Assembly: GCF_900101265.1 (NCBI RefSeq)
Contig: NZ_FMZS01000014.1
Location: forward strand, 113,578 to 177,577
Length of the DNA stretch: 64,000 bases
DNA from: Massilia sp. PDC64
GTDB taxonomy: Bacteria > Pseudomonadota > Gammaproteobacteria > Burkholderiales > Burkholderiaceae_D
Direction of reading: 5' to 3'
Position 1 is the stretch's first letter, and each line of letters opens with the position of its first letter. The translations under genes were made by a program, and so were the position numbers. The notes beneath the pieces were generated by a model. The model was not told the origin of the DNA, did not search any database, and saw only the letters and a list, made by a program, of their open reading frames with translations. Shown here one piece after another: positions 7,387 to 16,367 of the stretch.

Positions 7387-8277
7387 CTACTCGCCCTGCT
7401 GCTGCATCGCCTTCGTCAGCCCGCTCGGCCCGGCCGGCTTCTTCGGCTTCCACACCCACATCAGGCCGCGCACGTAGCCGTCGCCTTTCACGCCGGTGTG
7501 GTCGAGCCCTTCCATCGTCCACGTCTGCAGGTCGAGTCCCTGGTAGTTGCGTTTGCCCAGCTGCTTCTGGAACGCGACGATGGGCTGCCGGAACGCGGGA
7601 TATTCGATACTGCCGTGCGAGATGAACATGCGCGCGGGCAGCGCCTTGTGGTCGCGCGCATAGGCGGCATCGAGCTTGCCGAGCGCGCCGTGGTCCCAGC
7701 CGGCCGCGGGGCTGATCGCGATGTGGCCCGCGAAGAAGCCCGGCGCCTTGTACGCGGCCGCGATGGCGAACAGGCCGCCCAGCGAGCTGCCGGAAATCAC
7801 GCGGTCCGTCTTCTCGGCGCGGAAGCGGCTTTCGATCAGCGGCGCGACTTCCTTCGTGATGAAGGTGAGGAAGGCGTCGGCCTTGCCGGAATCGGCATCC
7901 GTGGCGGTGATCGTGTAGTCGCGGCGGCGCTCGACGTCGTAGTTGGCACCCGTCGGATACGACAGGCCCACCATGATGAACTCGGGAACCTGGTTATCGT
8001 AGATCAGGTTGCCGTAGGTGGCGGTCAGCAACGGCGTGTCCCAGTATGCGTCGAGGTAGTACAGCACGGGATAGCGCTTTTCCGGATGCGCCGCGTAGCT
8101 GGACGGCAGCACGACGACCAGCTCGTGTGCCCTGCCCGTGGACTGCGATTGCACGGGGATGATCTGCGTGTTTTCCAGCACGAAGTGGCGTTCGCCCGCC
8201 TGCGCGGCACTCTGCTGTGCCCACGCGGGGATGGCGACGCTCAGCGCGACGGCGCAGGCTGCCAACAGGGTTTTCAT
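7387..8277 (-). CDS. Secreted esterase, alpha/beta hydrolase (esterase D-like)
   Basis: 296 residues from ATG 8275-8277. It has a signal peptide (about 1-20, AWAQ). The fold is alpha/beta hydrolase of the putative-esterase family (PF00756 type): YPVLYYLDAYWDTPLL, EFIMVGLSYP, nucleophile Ser165 in GSSLGG, and a His in GLDHTG. It probably removes acyl decorations from carbohydrates or hydrolyses small esters in the periplasm. It is divergent from the GH31 gene and clearly paralogous to the esterase at 12849-13679, so a pair of related esterases brackets the glycosidases. Confidence 0.88.
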   Translation of the reverse strand: MKTLLAACAVALSVAIPAWAQQSAAQAGERHFVLENTQIIPVQSQSTGRAHELVVVLPSSYAAHPEKRYPVLYYLDAYWDTPLLTATYGNLIYDNQVPEFIMVGLSYPTGANYDVERRRDYTITATDADSGKADAFLTFITKEVAPLIESRFRAEKTDRVISGSSLGGLFAIAAAYKAPGFFAGHIAISPAAGWDHGALGKLDAAYARDHKALPARMFISHGSIEYPAFRQPIVAFQKQLGKRNYQGLDLQTWTMEGLDHTGVKGDGYVRGLMWVWKPKKPAGPSGLTKAMQQQGE

Positions 8278-8311
8278 GAAGTCTCCTTTGTTGTTATAGG
8301 GATCACTGGAT

Positions 8312-8323
8312 GATAGCGCTATC
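8312..8323. promoter_or_regulatory. Perfect 12-bp palindrome GATAGCGCTATC (candidate LacI-type operator)
   Basis: GATAGCGCTATC lies 35 bases upstream of the esterase start, in the 184-base divergent region shared with GH31. LacI-family operators commonly have a central CG flanked by an inverted repeat, and xylose-regulon operators with a TAGCGCTA core are known. A degenerate copy lies upstream of the TonB-dependent receptor. The same interval also holds ACAAG-A-CTTGT near 8342 and the AT-rich palindrome TATCGATA near 8371. Confidence 0.5.
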
Positions 8324-8461
8324 TCGACGGTTTGGGGTACGTACAAGACTTGTTGAGATATTGTTTTCGTTATCGATATCGTAAAAATTAGTATTATCGC
8401 CGCACAAATTATTCTGCTAACGTCCCGCGTTAATCCCCGCCATTTACAGACCAGGAATGTC

Positions 8462-11374
8462 ATGAACACACACACCGCGCTGCCGGCGCTCACGCTGCTC
8501 GCCCTCCTCGCCGGAACCGCGCATGCGGCGCCGCTTGCCGGGCTCGACGCCAACGGCCACCTGCTGCCGGTCGCGGCGGCGACGTCGTCCTTCTCGTATG
8601 CGCCCATCGCGCACGGTGTGCAGGTCCGCGTCGCCGGCGTGACCAAGAACGTGATTTTCTACGGCCCGGCGACGGTGCGCGTGAACACGACGCTCGGCGA
8701 GAACTTCTGGCGCCATCCGAGCATCGTCGTCACGCACCCGCCCGCGGCGATCCCCTTCACGACGCGCGACGGCGCGGACTCGCTCACGCTGGAGAGCAAA
8801 CGGCTGCGCATCGTCATCGACAAGTCGACGGGCGCCATCACGTTCCAGGATGCGCAGGGCAAGGTCTATACGCAGGAAAAGCGCAGCGCGCCGCAGACCC
8901 TGAAGAAAATCGAGCTGGCCGGCGCACCGACCTATGAAGCGCGCAACACGTTCACGCTCAAGCCCGGCGAAGGCATCTACGGCTTCGGCTTCGTGGGCGA
9001 AGGCGACATCAACCGCCGCAACAAGGACCTGCTGCTGGTGCAGACGAACATCGGCATCGTCATCCCAGTCATGATGTCGACGGAGCGCTACGGCATCCTG
9101 TGGGACACGTATTCGAAGATGCGCTTCACCGACAGCGCCGACGGCGCGTCGCTGTGGGCCGAGAGCGCGCCGGGCGGCGTCGATTACTACTTCATGGCGG
9201 GCGCCACGCTGGACGATGTGGTGGCCGGCTACCGCGACCTCACCGGCGCCGCGCCGATGATCCCGAAGCAGGCGCTCGGCCTGTTCATGAGCAAGGAACG
9301 CTACCAGACGCAGGAGCGTCTCGTCGAGGTGGCGCGCACCTTCCGCAAGGAGCAGTTCCCGCTCGACTACATCGTGCAGGACTGGCAGTACTGGGGCAGC
9401 GACAAGGACGGCACCTGGAGCGGCATGACGTGGAACCGCGAGCGGTTCCCCGATCCGAAGGGCATGACGAAGGCCATCCACGACATGCACATGAAGCTGA
9501 TGGTGTCGATCTGGCCGTCGATCGGCAACGACACCGCGCTGGCGCACGAGCTCGACGAACACAAGCTGCGCTTCGAGCCGCTGCACTGGATCTCGAAGAA
9601 GGCGCGCATCTACGACGCCTACAGCCCGGAGGGCCGCAAGATCTACTTCAAGCACGTCAAGAAAGGCCTGCTCGACGTGGGCGTGGACGCGCTGTGGATG
9701 GACGGCACCGAAGTCGAAGTCGGCACGGCCGCGCACAGCGCCGCCGACAACGAACGCGACATCAAGGGCCTCGGCAACAACGCCATGGGCGACTTCGCCC
9801 GCTACCTCAATCCGTACTCGCTGATGACGACGCTCGGCACGTACGAGGGCCAACGGGCGACCAGCAACAAGCGCGTGTTCACCTTGACGCGCTCGGCCTG
9901 GGCCGGCGCGCAACGGACGGCGGCGGCCTCGTGGTCGGGCGACACCCGTGCCAGCTGGAAGACGCTGCTCGAGCAGATCAACGGCGGCGTCAACGTCACC
10001 ATCACGGGCAACCCGTACTGGACGCAGGATACCGCCGGCTTCTTCATCGGCGGCGGCTTCCCCGGCGGCGAGAAGAATGCGTCGTACCGCGAACTGTACG
10101 CGCGCTGGCTGCAGTACGCTGCCTTCAATCCGCTCATGCGCATCCACGGCACCGACATCGAGCGCGAGCCCTATCTGTTCAAGCAGTCGGATCCCGCGAT
10201 GTACAAGGCACTGTACGACGCCGTGCGCCTGCGCTACCGCCTGCTGCCCTACACCTACAGCCTGGCCGGGAAAGTCACGCATGACGGCTACACGCTGATG
10301 CGCGCTCTGCCGATGGATTTCCCGGACGACCCGCGCGTACGCGACATCAACGACGCCTTCCAGTTCGGCCCGTCCTTCCTCGTCCATCCGGTCACGCGCC
10401 AGATGTACCGCTTCCAGCCGCCGCCGCCCGCGACCGTCCCCGCAACCGCCCTGCGCACGCCCGACGGCAAGCCCGGCCTGGCCGGACAATACTTCGCGGG
10501 CACCAACTTCGAGACACCGCAGGGCAAGACCGTCGACGCCACGATCGACTTCCAGTGGCCCGGCCCGCCGCTGGCCGACATGCCGGGCGGCCTGACGAGC
10601 CTGGATAATTTTTCCGCACGGTGGACGGGCGCCATCGTGGCCCCGGAAGACGGCGAGTACGAGCTGGGCGCGGAAGGCGACGATGGCTACCGCCTGTTCG
10701 TCGACGGCAAGCTGGCCGTCGAGGACTGGAAAAACGGCGGCAAGCGCTATGCCGGTACCAAAGTGGTCCTGAAAAGAGGCCAGAGCCTCCCGATCACCCT
10801 CGAGTATTACAACGCCACGTCGGAGCGCAGCCTGCGCCTCGCATGGCGCACGCCGTCGCAGCTGGCCGCGCAGGCACAGCCGACCGACAAGCCGGATACG
10901 ACGATGCAGACCTACCTGCCCGCCGGGTCCGACTGGTACGACTTCTGGACGCACGAGCGCTTCCAGGGCGGCACGACCGTCGCCAAAGACGTGCCGCTCG
11001 ATGTCTTCCCGCTGTACGTGCGTGCCGGCGCCATCGTGCCGATGGGACCCGTCGTCCAGTACGCGACCGAGCGGCCGGACGCGCCCTGGGAGATCCGCAT
11101 CTATCCGGGCGCCGACGGCAAGTTCACGGTCTACGAGGACGACAACGAAACGTACGACTACGAAAAGGGCCGGTACGCCACCTACGACCTGGTGTGGAAC
11201 GACGCGGCCAGGACCCTGACCATCGGCGCCCGCAAAGGCACGTTCAAGGGGCTGGTCGGGACGCGCAAGCTGAATATCGTCGTCGTCGGCCGCGCGAACG
11301 CGACCGCCATCGAACCGGCCGGCGCGACGAAGTCGGTCACGTATGCGGGCAAGCCCCTCTCGATCAACTTCTGA
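8462..11374 (+). CDS. GH31 family glycosidase with PA14 insert (probable alpha-xylosidase)
   Basis: 970 residues with a signal peptide ending near AHAA. The N-terminal beta-sandwich is followed by the catalytic barrel. The nucleophile is Asp414 in DALWMDGTEVE and the probable acid/base is Asp494 in WSGDTRASW. A PA14-like domain (about 670-795: GLAGQYFAG, YRLFVDGKLAVEDW, SLRLAWR) is inserted in the C-terminal part, as in alpha-xylosidases that trim xyloglucan oligosaccharides (CjXyl31A type). The enzyme would act in the periplasm. It leads an apparent operon with the propeller glycosidase. Alpha-glucosidase activity cannot be excluded from sequence. Confidence 0.9.
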   Translation: MNTHTALPALTLLALLAGTAHAAPLAGLDANGHLLPVAAATSSFSYAPIAHGVQVRVAGVTKNVIFYGPATVRVNTTLGENFWRHPSIVVTHPPAAIPFTTRDGADSLTLESKRLRIVIDKSTGAITFQDAQGKVYTQEKRSAPQTLKKIELAGAPTYEARNTFTLKPGEGIYGFGFVGEGDINRRNKDLLLVQTNIGIVIPVMMSTERYGILWDTYSKMRFTDSADGASLWAESAPGGVDYYFMAGATLDDVVAGYRDLTGAAPMIPKQALGLFMSKERYQTQERLVEVARTFRKEQFPLDYIVQDWQYWGSDKDGTWSGMTWNRERFPDPKGMTKAIHDMHMKLMVSIWPSIGNDTALAHELDEHKLRFEPLHWISKKARIYDAYSPEGRKIYFKHVKKGLLDVGVDALWMDGTEVEVGTAAHSAADNERDIKGLGNNAMGDFARYLNPYSLMTTLGTYEGQRATSNKRVFTLTRSAWAGAQRTAAASWSGDTRASWKTLLEQINGGVNVTITGNPYWTQDTAGFFIGGGFPGGEKNASYRELYARWLQYAAFNPLMRIHGTDIEREPYLFKQSDPAMYKALYDAVRLRYRLLPYTYSLAGKVTHDGYTLMRALPMDFPDDPRVRDINDAFQFGPSFLVHPVTRQMYRFQPPPPATVPATALRTPDGKPGLAGQYFAGTNFETPQGKTVDATIDFQWPGPPLADMPGGLTSLDNFSARWTGAIVAPEDGEYELGAEGDDGYRLFVDGKLAVEDWKNGGKRYAGTKVVLKRGQSLPITLEYYNATSERSLRLAWRTPSQLAAQAQPTDKPDTTMQTYLPAGSDWYDFWTHERFQGGTTVAKDVPLDVFPLYVRAGAIVPMGPVVQYATERPDAPWEIRIYPGADGKFTVYEDDNETYDYEKGRYATYDLVWNDAARTLTIGARKGTFKGLVGTRKLNIVVVGRANATAIEPAGATKSVTYAGKPLSINF

Positions 11375-11403
11375 TCAAATTCCAAGAATCCACCGGAGAC
11401 CGT

Positions 11404-12405
11404 ATGAAATCATTCCTCGCCACCCTGGCCCTTGCGCTACCGCTGATGGCCAGCGCCGCCGACGTCGCACCGAAACCGGTGTACCGCGACCCCGTGTTCG
11501 ACGGCGCGGCGGACGTATCCATCGTGTACGACCGCGCCGCCAAACTGTGGAAGATGTTTTATACCAATCGCCGGGCGACGATGAAGCTGCCCGATCCGAA
11601 GGACGTCGAATGGGTGCACGGCACGCCCATCGGCATTGCCGCTTCCGACGACGGCGTGCACTGGCGCTACCAGGGCACGGCCGAATTCCCGAAGGCGTGC
11701 ACGGACGTGACGCTCTGGGCACCCGAGATCTACTATGAGAACGGCACGTACCACATGTGGCTCACGATCGTGCCGGGCATCTTCCACCGCTGGGGCGGTC
11801 CCGGGGCGGACGGCCGCATCGAGCACCTGACCAGCACCGACCTCTCCACCTGGAAGTGCGAGGGCACCGTGAAGCTGGACACGGGCCGCATGATCGACCC
11901 GACCGTCATCAAGCTCGGACAGGGCTACCGCATGTGGTACAAGGACGAGCGCGCCGGCAGCAAGATCCTGGCCGCCGACAGCCAGGACCTGCGCACGTGG
12001 AAGAAGGTGAGCGACCAGCCGGTCAATCCGACCACGGGCGAGGGACCGAAGGTGTTCCGCTTCAAGGGCTATTACTGGATGGTCGTCGACGTGTGGAAGG
12101 GCCTGATGGTGCTGCGCTCCGACGATGCGCGCACGTGGACGGAGCAACCCGGCTACATCCTCGGCGAACCGGGCCACAAGGCCACCGACCGGGCCAAGGG
12201 ACAGCATGCGGACGTCGTCGTCGATGGCGACCGCGCGTTCATCTACTACTTCGTCCACCAGGAAAACGAGCCGGAAGCGGCCACGGACGCGCGCTGGCAC
12301 CAGCGCACGGTCATCCAGGTGGCGGAACTCGTGTTCAAGGACGGCTGGCTCGAGGTCGACCGCGACCGGGATGTCGCGTTCCGGCTGAAGGCGCCCTCCC
12401 CGTGA
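11404..12405 (+). CDS. Five-bladed beta-propeller glycoside hydrolase (GH43/GH117-like)
   Basis: 333 residues from ATG 11404, with CGGAGA upstream; the much longer open frame through GH31 is spurious. It has a signal peptide (about 1-19). Repeating blade motifs are visible: DVSIVYDRAAKLWKMFYTN, IGIAASDDGVHW, LWAPEIYYENGTYHMWLT, GYRMWYKDER, GYYWMVVDVW, and HADVVVDGDRAFIYYF. The blade patterns place it with clan-F/J-like propeller glycosidases, but I cannot fix the family or substrate. It starts 29 bases after GH31, so it is probably co-transcribed and acts on the same oligosaccharides in the periplasm. Confidence 0.75.
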   Translation: MKSFLATLALALPLMASAADVAPKPVYRDPVFDGAADVSIVYDRAAKLWKMFYTNRRATMKLPDPKDVEWVHGTPIGIAASDDGVHWRYQGTAEFPKACTDVTLWAPEIYYENGTYHMWLTIVPGIFHRWGGPGADGRIEHLTSTDLSTWKCEGTVKLDTGRMIDPTVIKLGQGYRMWYKDERAGSKILAADSQDLRTWKKVSDQPVNPTTGEGPKVFRFKGYYWMVVDVWKGLMVLRSDDARTWTEQPGYILGEPGHKATDRAKGQHADVVVDGDRAFIYYFVHQENEPEAATDARWHQRTVIQVAELVFKDGWLEVDRDRDVAFRLKAPSP

Positions 12406-12468
12406 TTTTGTGTGTATTTATGCGGTGTGGAAACGGCATACACTGAGCCGGTTTATCAACGGAGCCCT

Positions 12469-12852
12469 ATGGACATCCACACCCGCATTACCGCCGCACT
12501 GCACATCGTCATCGGCGTGCTCGGCGCCAGCATGATGCTGCTCTTCGCACTCGGCACCAACTGGATCGGCCACTTCATCGCCGGCTCGGGCGGCGGCGAC
12601 GCCGCCGTGGTGAACTTCTTCTTCGGCTTCGGCTCGGTGCTGGCCGGGTTCTTTGCGCTGCTGCTCGCCACGGAAGCCATCGCCGGGATCGCGCTGCTGA
12701 AGGGGTCGCCGACGGGACGCGTGTTCACGATCGCGTTCAGCGTGCTCGGACTGCTCAACTTCCCGATCGGCACCGTCATCGGCGTCTATTCGTTGTGGGC
12801 GCTGCTGGGCACGCGGCCGGCACAACCACCTCACATCGAAGGGCGTCCGTGA
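12469..12852 (+). CDS. Small membrane protein of unknown function
   Basis: 127 residues from ATG 12469 with GGAG 6 bases upstream. Four hydrophobic segments are visible (about 10-32, 45-68, 72-90 and 96-115) with short loops and no long soluble domain. No family is recognised. Its TGA overlaps the GTG of the downstream esterase (GTGA), which implies coupled translation, so it may help localise or supply the esterase, though this is only inferred from position. Confidence 0.75.
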   Translation: MDIHTRITAALHIVIGVLGASMMLLFALGTNWIGHFIAGSGGGDAAVVNFFFGFGSVLAGFFALLLATEAIAGIALLKGSPTGRVFTIAFSVLGLLNFPIGTVIGVYSLWALLGTRPAQPPHIEGRP

Positions 12853-13679
12853 AAAAAACTCTCCTCGTTCTGCTGCTGTCCCTCGGCATGTCGTCCGCCG
12901 CCCTTGCCGATCCAACGCCGAAGAAATTCGTGTTCGGTAATACGGAGATCGTGTCCGTGAAGTCGGCCTATACCGGCCAGACCCACGAACTGATCATCGT
13001 CTACCCGGACAGCTATTGGAAGAATCCGGACAAGAAGTATCCGGTCCTGTATTTCACGGACGCCTACTGGGACACGCCGCTGCTCGCCGGCGCCTACGGC
13101 AACCTGGTGTACGACAAGATGGCGCCGGAATTCATCATGGTCGGCCTGTCCTACCCGGACGGCACGGATTACGGCAGCGCCCGGGTGCGCGATTACACCT
13201 ACACGTCGATGCTGATGGTGCCGGGCTCGGGCAAAGGCGATCAGTTCCTGAATTTCCTGGAAAAGGAAGTCGCGCCGCTGATCGAATCGAAGTACCACGG
13301 CGACAAGGACAACCGCACGCTGGCCGGCGCGTCGCTGGGCGGCCTGTTCACGCTCGGCGCCGCGATGAAGACGCCCGATTTTTTCACGGGCTACATCGCC
13401 CTGAGCCCCGCCGTGTTCTGGGACGGCGGTGCCGTGTTCAAACTCGAGGAAGCGCTGGCCAAGCAACACCCGCAACTCAAGGCGCGCATGTTCATTGCTG
13501 TCGGCTCGCTCGAACCGGCCCAGTTTCGCGGCTCGATCGAGCAGTTCGAAAAGCAGCTGGCATCACACCAGTACAAGGACTTGCAGCTGCAGAGTTATAC
13601 GATCGAGGGGATGGGCCATGGCACCAGCAAGGCCGAAGGCTATATGCGCGGCCTGAAATGGGTCTGGCAAAACCGCTGA
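12849..13679 (+). CDS. Secreted esterase, paralogue of the 7387-8277 gene
   Basis: 276 residues from GTG 12849, which overlaps the preceding stop and has AAGGG about 6 bases upstream. It has a signal peptide (about 1-20). Like its paralogue it carries YPVLYFTDAYWDTPLLAGAYG, EFIMVGLSYPDG, the nucleophile Ser162 in GASLGG, and a His near GMGHGT. The shared blocks are strikingly long, so this is a recent duplication or parallel recruitment. It closes the glycosidase cluster and faces proC tail to tail with 13 bases between them. Confidence 0.85.
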   Translation: MKKTLLVLLLSLGMSSAALADPTPKKFVFGNTEIVSVKSAYTGQTHELIIVYPDSYWKNPDKKYPVLYFTDAYWDTPLLAGAYGNLVYDKMAPEFIMVGLSYPDGTDYGSARVRDYTYTSMLMVPGSGKGDQFLNFLEKEVAPLIESKYHGDKDNRTLAGASLGGLFTLGAAMKTPDFFTGYIALSPAVFWDGGAVFKLEEALAKQHPQLKARMFIAVGSLEPAQFRGSIEQFEKQLASHQYKDLQLQSYTIEGMGHGTSKAEGYMRGLKWVWQNR

Positions 13680-13692
13680 CCCACTCCTGACC

Positions 13693-14523
13693 TCAGGCGT
13701 CCTTGCCCAGCTCCTCGCCGAGCTCGCGCCCGCGCGCCGCCGCCGCCTTCATGGCGTCGACAATGGCCTGCTTCACGCCGGCCGCTTCCATGCTCGTGAT
13801 GGCAGCGTGCGTGGTGCCGCCCTTCGACGTCACGCGCTGGCGCAGCACGTCGACGGGTTCATCCGACTGCGCCGCCAGCTGGGCCGCGCCGGTGAACGTG
13901 GCCAGCGCGAGCGCCTTGCCCTGTTCCGCCGACAGGCCCATCTCCGCGGCCGCCTGCTGCATCGCTTCGAGGAAGTAGAACACGTACGCGGGGCCGCTGC
14001 CCGACACCGCCGTCACCGGATCGATCAGGCTCTCTTCATCGAGCCACACGGTCTGGCCGACGGCGCGCATGATGCTGTCGGCGGCCTCCTTCTGCGCGGC
14101 GCTGACGCCCGCCATCGCCACCATGCCCGTGATGCCCTGCCCGATCAGCGCGGGCGTGTTCGGCATCGTGCGCACGATGGCGCCGTAGCCGCCCAGCCAG
14201 CGCGACAGGTCCGCGCCGCGGATGCCCGCCGCGATCGACAGCAACAGCGGCTTGTTGGCGAGCTGCGACTGCAGCTCAGTTTTCAAATGAGCGGTCACGT
14301 CGCGCATCTGCTGCGGCTTCACGGCGAGCACGATGACGTCGCTGGCGGCGACGGCCGCGCCGATGTCCGGCGACGTCGTCACACCATACTTTTCATGCAG
14401 GCGCGTCAAAGCGTCCGCGTTCGGATCGACGACGTGGATGTCCGCCGCCTGGGCAACCTTGCCGGCCAAGCCGGCGATGAGGGCGGTGGCCATGTTGCCG
14501 CCGCCGATGAAACTGATTTTCAT
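13693..14523 (-). CDS. proC: Pyrroline-5-carboxylate reductase
   Basis: 276 residues. The N-terminal Rossmann motif is FIGGGNMATALIAGL. The signature of the C-terminal substrate domain is present (VSGSGPAYVFYFLEAM and VTSKGGTTHAAI). It reduces 1-pyrroline-5-carboxylate to proline with NAD(P)H, the last step of proline synthesis, in the cytoplasm. The start lies 7 bases after the stop of yggS, the common yggS-proC arrangement next to pilT in betaproteobacteria. Nothing unusual is seen. Confidence 0.97.
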   Translation of the reverse strand: MKISFIGGGNMATALIAGLAGKVAQAADIHVVDPNADALTRLHEKYGVTTSPDIGAAVAASDVIVLAVKPQQMRDVTAHLKTELQSQLANKPLLLSIAAGIRGADLSRWLGGYGAIVRTMPNTPALIGQGITGMVAMAGVSAAQKEAADSIMRAVGQTVWLDEESLIDPVTAVSGSGPAYVFYFLEAMQQAAAEMGLSAEQGKALALATFTGAAQLAAQSDEPVDVLRQRVTSKGGTTHAAITSMEAAGVKQAIVDAMKAAAARGRELGEELGKDA

Positions 14524-14530
14524 GGAGTCC

Positions 14531-15244
14531 TTACTCGTAATGGCGTGCGCCGAAGATGGCGCTGCCGATGCGTACGATGGTCGCGCCTTCCAGCACGGCC
14601 GATTGCAGGTCGCCGGACATGCCCATCGACAGCGTGTCGAGGTGGATGCCGGCTTTGACGATGTCCTGCGCGAGCGCGCGCAGGCGTGCGAACGGGGCGC
14701 GCTGCAGGGCCGGGTCGGCCTGCGGTTCCGGGATCGCCATCAGCCCGCGCAGGCGCAGGTTCGGCAGCTGGACGACGGCCTTCGCCAGGTCGAGCAGCTC
14801 CTCCGGCTTGGCGCCACTTTTGGTGGCCTCGCCGCTGATGTTCACTTGCAAACAGATGTCCAGCGGGCCCAGTTCGGCCGGGCGCTGTTCGGACAGGCGC
14901 TGCGCGATTTTCAATCGTTCGACCGTGTGCACCCACTGGAAGTTGGCCGCGATGGGCCGCGTCTTGTTGCTCTGGATCGGGCCGATGAAATGCCACTCCA
15001 ACATAAGGTTTTGCAAATGAGCCGGTCGCGCTTTTGCCACAGCGGCGATCTTGTCGACACCTTCCTGCACATAGTTTTCGCCGAACGCGCGCTGGCCCGC
15101 GTCGATCGCTTCCAGCACCGCTTCAGGCGGAAACGTCTTCGAAACGGCCAGCAACTGGACCGTCGAACGGGGCCGTTTTGCGGCCTCGCAAGCGGCCTGG
15201 ATTGTCGCTTCGACAGCTTGCAAGTTGGCTGCGATTGTGGACAT
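14531..15244 (-). CDS. yggS: YggS family PLP homeostasis protein
   Basis: 237 residues. It has the fold-III PLP-barrel signature: the PLP lysine lies in LLAVSKTFPPEA, and later come FGENYVQEG, EWHFIGPIQSNKTR and LSMGMSGDLQSAV. YggS/PLPBP binds PLP and buffers vitamin B6 without known catalytic activity. It is the first gene of the yggS-proC operon and is divergent from pilT across 63 bases. Confidence 0.96.
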   Translation of the reverse strand: MSTIAANLQAVEATIQAACEAAKRPRSTVQLLAVSKTFPPEAVLEAIDAGQRAFGENYVQEGVDKIAAVAKARPAHLQNLMLEWHFIGPIQSNKTRPIAANFQWVHTVERLKIAQRLSEQRPAELGPLDICLQVNISGEATKSGAKPEELLDLAKAVVQLPNLRLRGLMAIPEPQADPALQRAPFARLRALAQDIVKAGIHLDTLSMGMSGDLQSAVLEGATIVRIGSAIFGARHYE

Positions 15245-15307
15245 AATGGTTTTCTACAGGAAATATTTTTCGGTTACACGGGTACTGCAAAAGCCCAAGG
15301 ATTATAA

Positions 15308-16351
15308 ATGGACATCTCTGAGTTGCTCGCTTTCTCGGTCAAGAACAAAGCCTCCGACCTGCACCTGTCGGCCGGCCTGCCGCCGATGATCCGCGTGCAT
15401 GGCGACGTACGCCGCATCAACCTGCCGCCGCTGGAGCACAAGGACGTGCACGGCATGATCTATGACATCATGAACGACGGCCAGCGCAAGCAGTACGAAG
15501 AGATGCTGGAGTGCGACTTCTCGTTCGCGATCCCCGGCCTCGCGCGCTTCCGCGTCAACGCGTACAACCAGGAACGGGGCGCCGCGGCCGTGATGCGGAC
15601 GATTCCGTCGAAGATCCTGTCGCTGGAAGAGCTGAACGCACCGAAGATCTTCGCCGACCTCGCACTGAAGCCGCGCGGCCTCGTGCTCGTGACGGGGCCG
15701 ACGGGCTCCGGCAAATCGACGACGCTGGCGGCGATGATCAACCACCTGAACGAGAACGAGTACGGCCACATCCTCACCATCGAGGACCCGATCGAGTTCG
15801 TGCACGATTCGAAGAAGTGCCTGATCAACCAGCGCGAAGTGGGTCCGCACACGCTGTCGTTCAACAACGCGCTGCGCTCGGCGCTGCGCGAAGACCCGGA
15901 CGCGATCCTCGTCGGCGAACTGCGCGACCTGGAGACGATCCGCCTCGCGCTGTCCGCCGCCGAGACGGGCCACCTCGTGTTCGGCACGCTGCACACGTCG
16001 TCGGCCGCGAAGACCATCGACCGTATCGTCGACGTGTTCCCGGCCGAGGAAAAAGAGATGGTGCGCGCGATGCTGTCGGAATCGCTGCAGGCCGTCGTCT
16101 CGCAGACCCTGCTGAAGACGAAGGACGGCTCCGGCCGCGTGGCGGCGCACGAGATCATGATCGGCACGCCGGCCATCCGCAACCTGATCCGCGAAGCGAA
16201 GATCGCGCAGATGTATTCCGCGATCCAGACCGGTTCCAACGTCGGCATGCAGACGCTGGACCAGAACCTGACGGACCTCGTGCGCCGCAACGTGATCTCG
16301 TCCGCGGCCGCGCGCGCCGCCGCCAAGATTCCCGAGAACTTCCCTGGCTAA
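15308..16351 (+). CDS. pilT: Type IV pilus retraction ATPase PilT
   Basis: 347 residues. The Walker A is GPTGSGKSTT (about 133-142), followed by the Asp box (ILTIEDPIEFVH), Walker B (DAILVGELRDLETIR) and His box (AAETGHLVFGTLHT), ending in the AIRNLIREAK retraction motif. It is a hexameric motor at the inner membrane that depolymerises pilin for twitching and DNA uptake. ATG 15308 has AAGGA about 8 bases upstream. It is followed by pilU after 16 bases. Confidence 0.97.
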   Translation: MDISELLAFSVKNKASDLHLSAGLPPMIRVHGDVRRINLPPLEHKDVHGMIYDIMNDGQRKQYEEMLECDFSFAIPGLARFRVNAYNQERGAAAVMRTIPSKILSLEELNAPKIFADLALKPRGLVLVTGPTGSGKSTTLAAMINHLNENEYGHILTIEDPIEFVHDSKKCLINQREVGPHTLSFNNALRSALREDPDAILVGELRDLETIRLALSAAETGHLVFGTLHTSSAAKTIDRIVDVFPAEEKEMVRAMLSESLQAVVSQTLLKTKDGSGRVAAHEIMIGTPAIRNLIREAKIAQMYSAIQTGSNVGMQTLDQNLTDLVRRNVISSAAARAAAKIPENFPG

Positions 16352-16367
16352 CTGAAAGACCACGACG

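Noticed and set aside
10621..11403. Fusion of the propeller glycosidase to upstream GH31 frame
   Set aside because: The upstream part is an out-of-frame shadow of GH31; a signal peptide and ribosome site begin at 11404.
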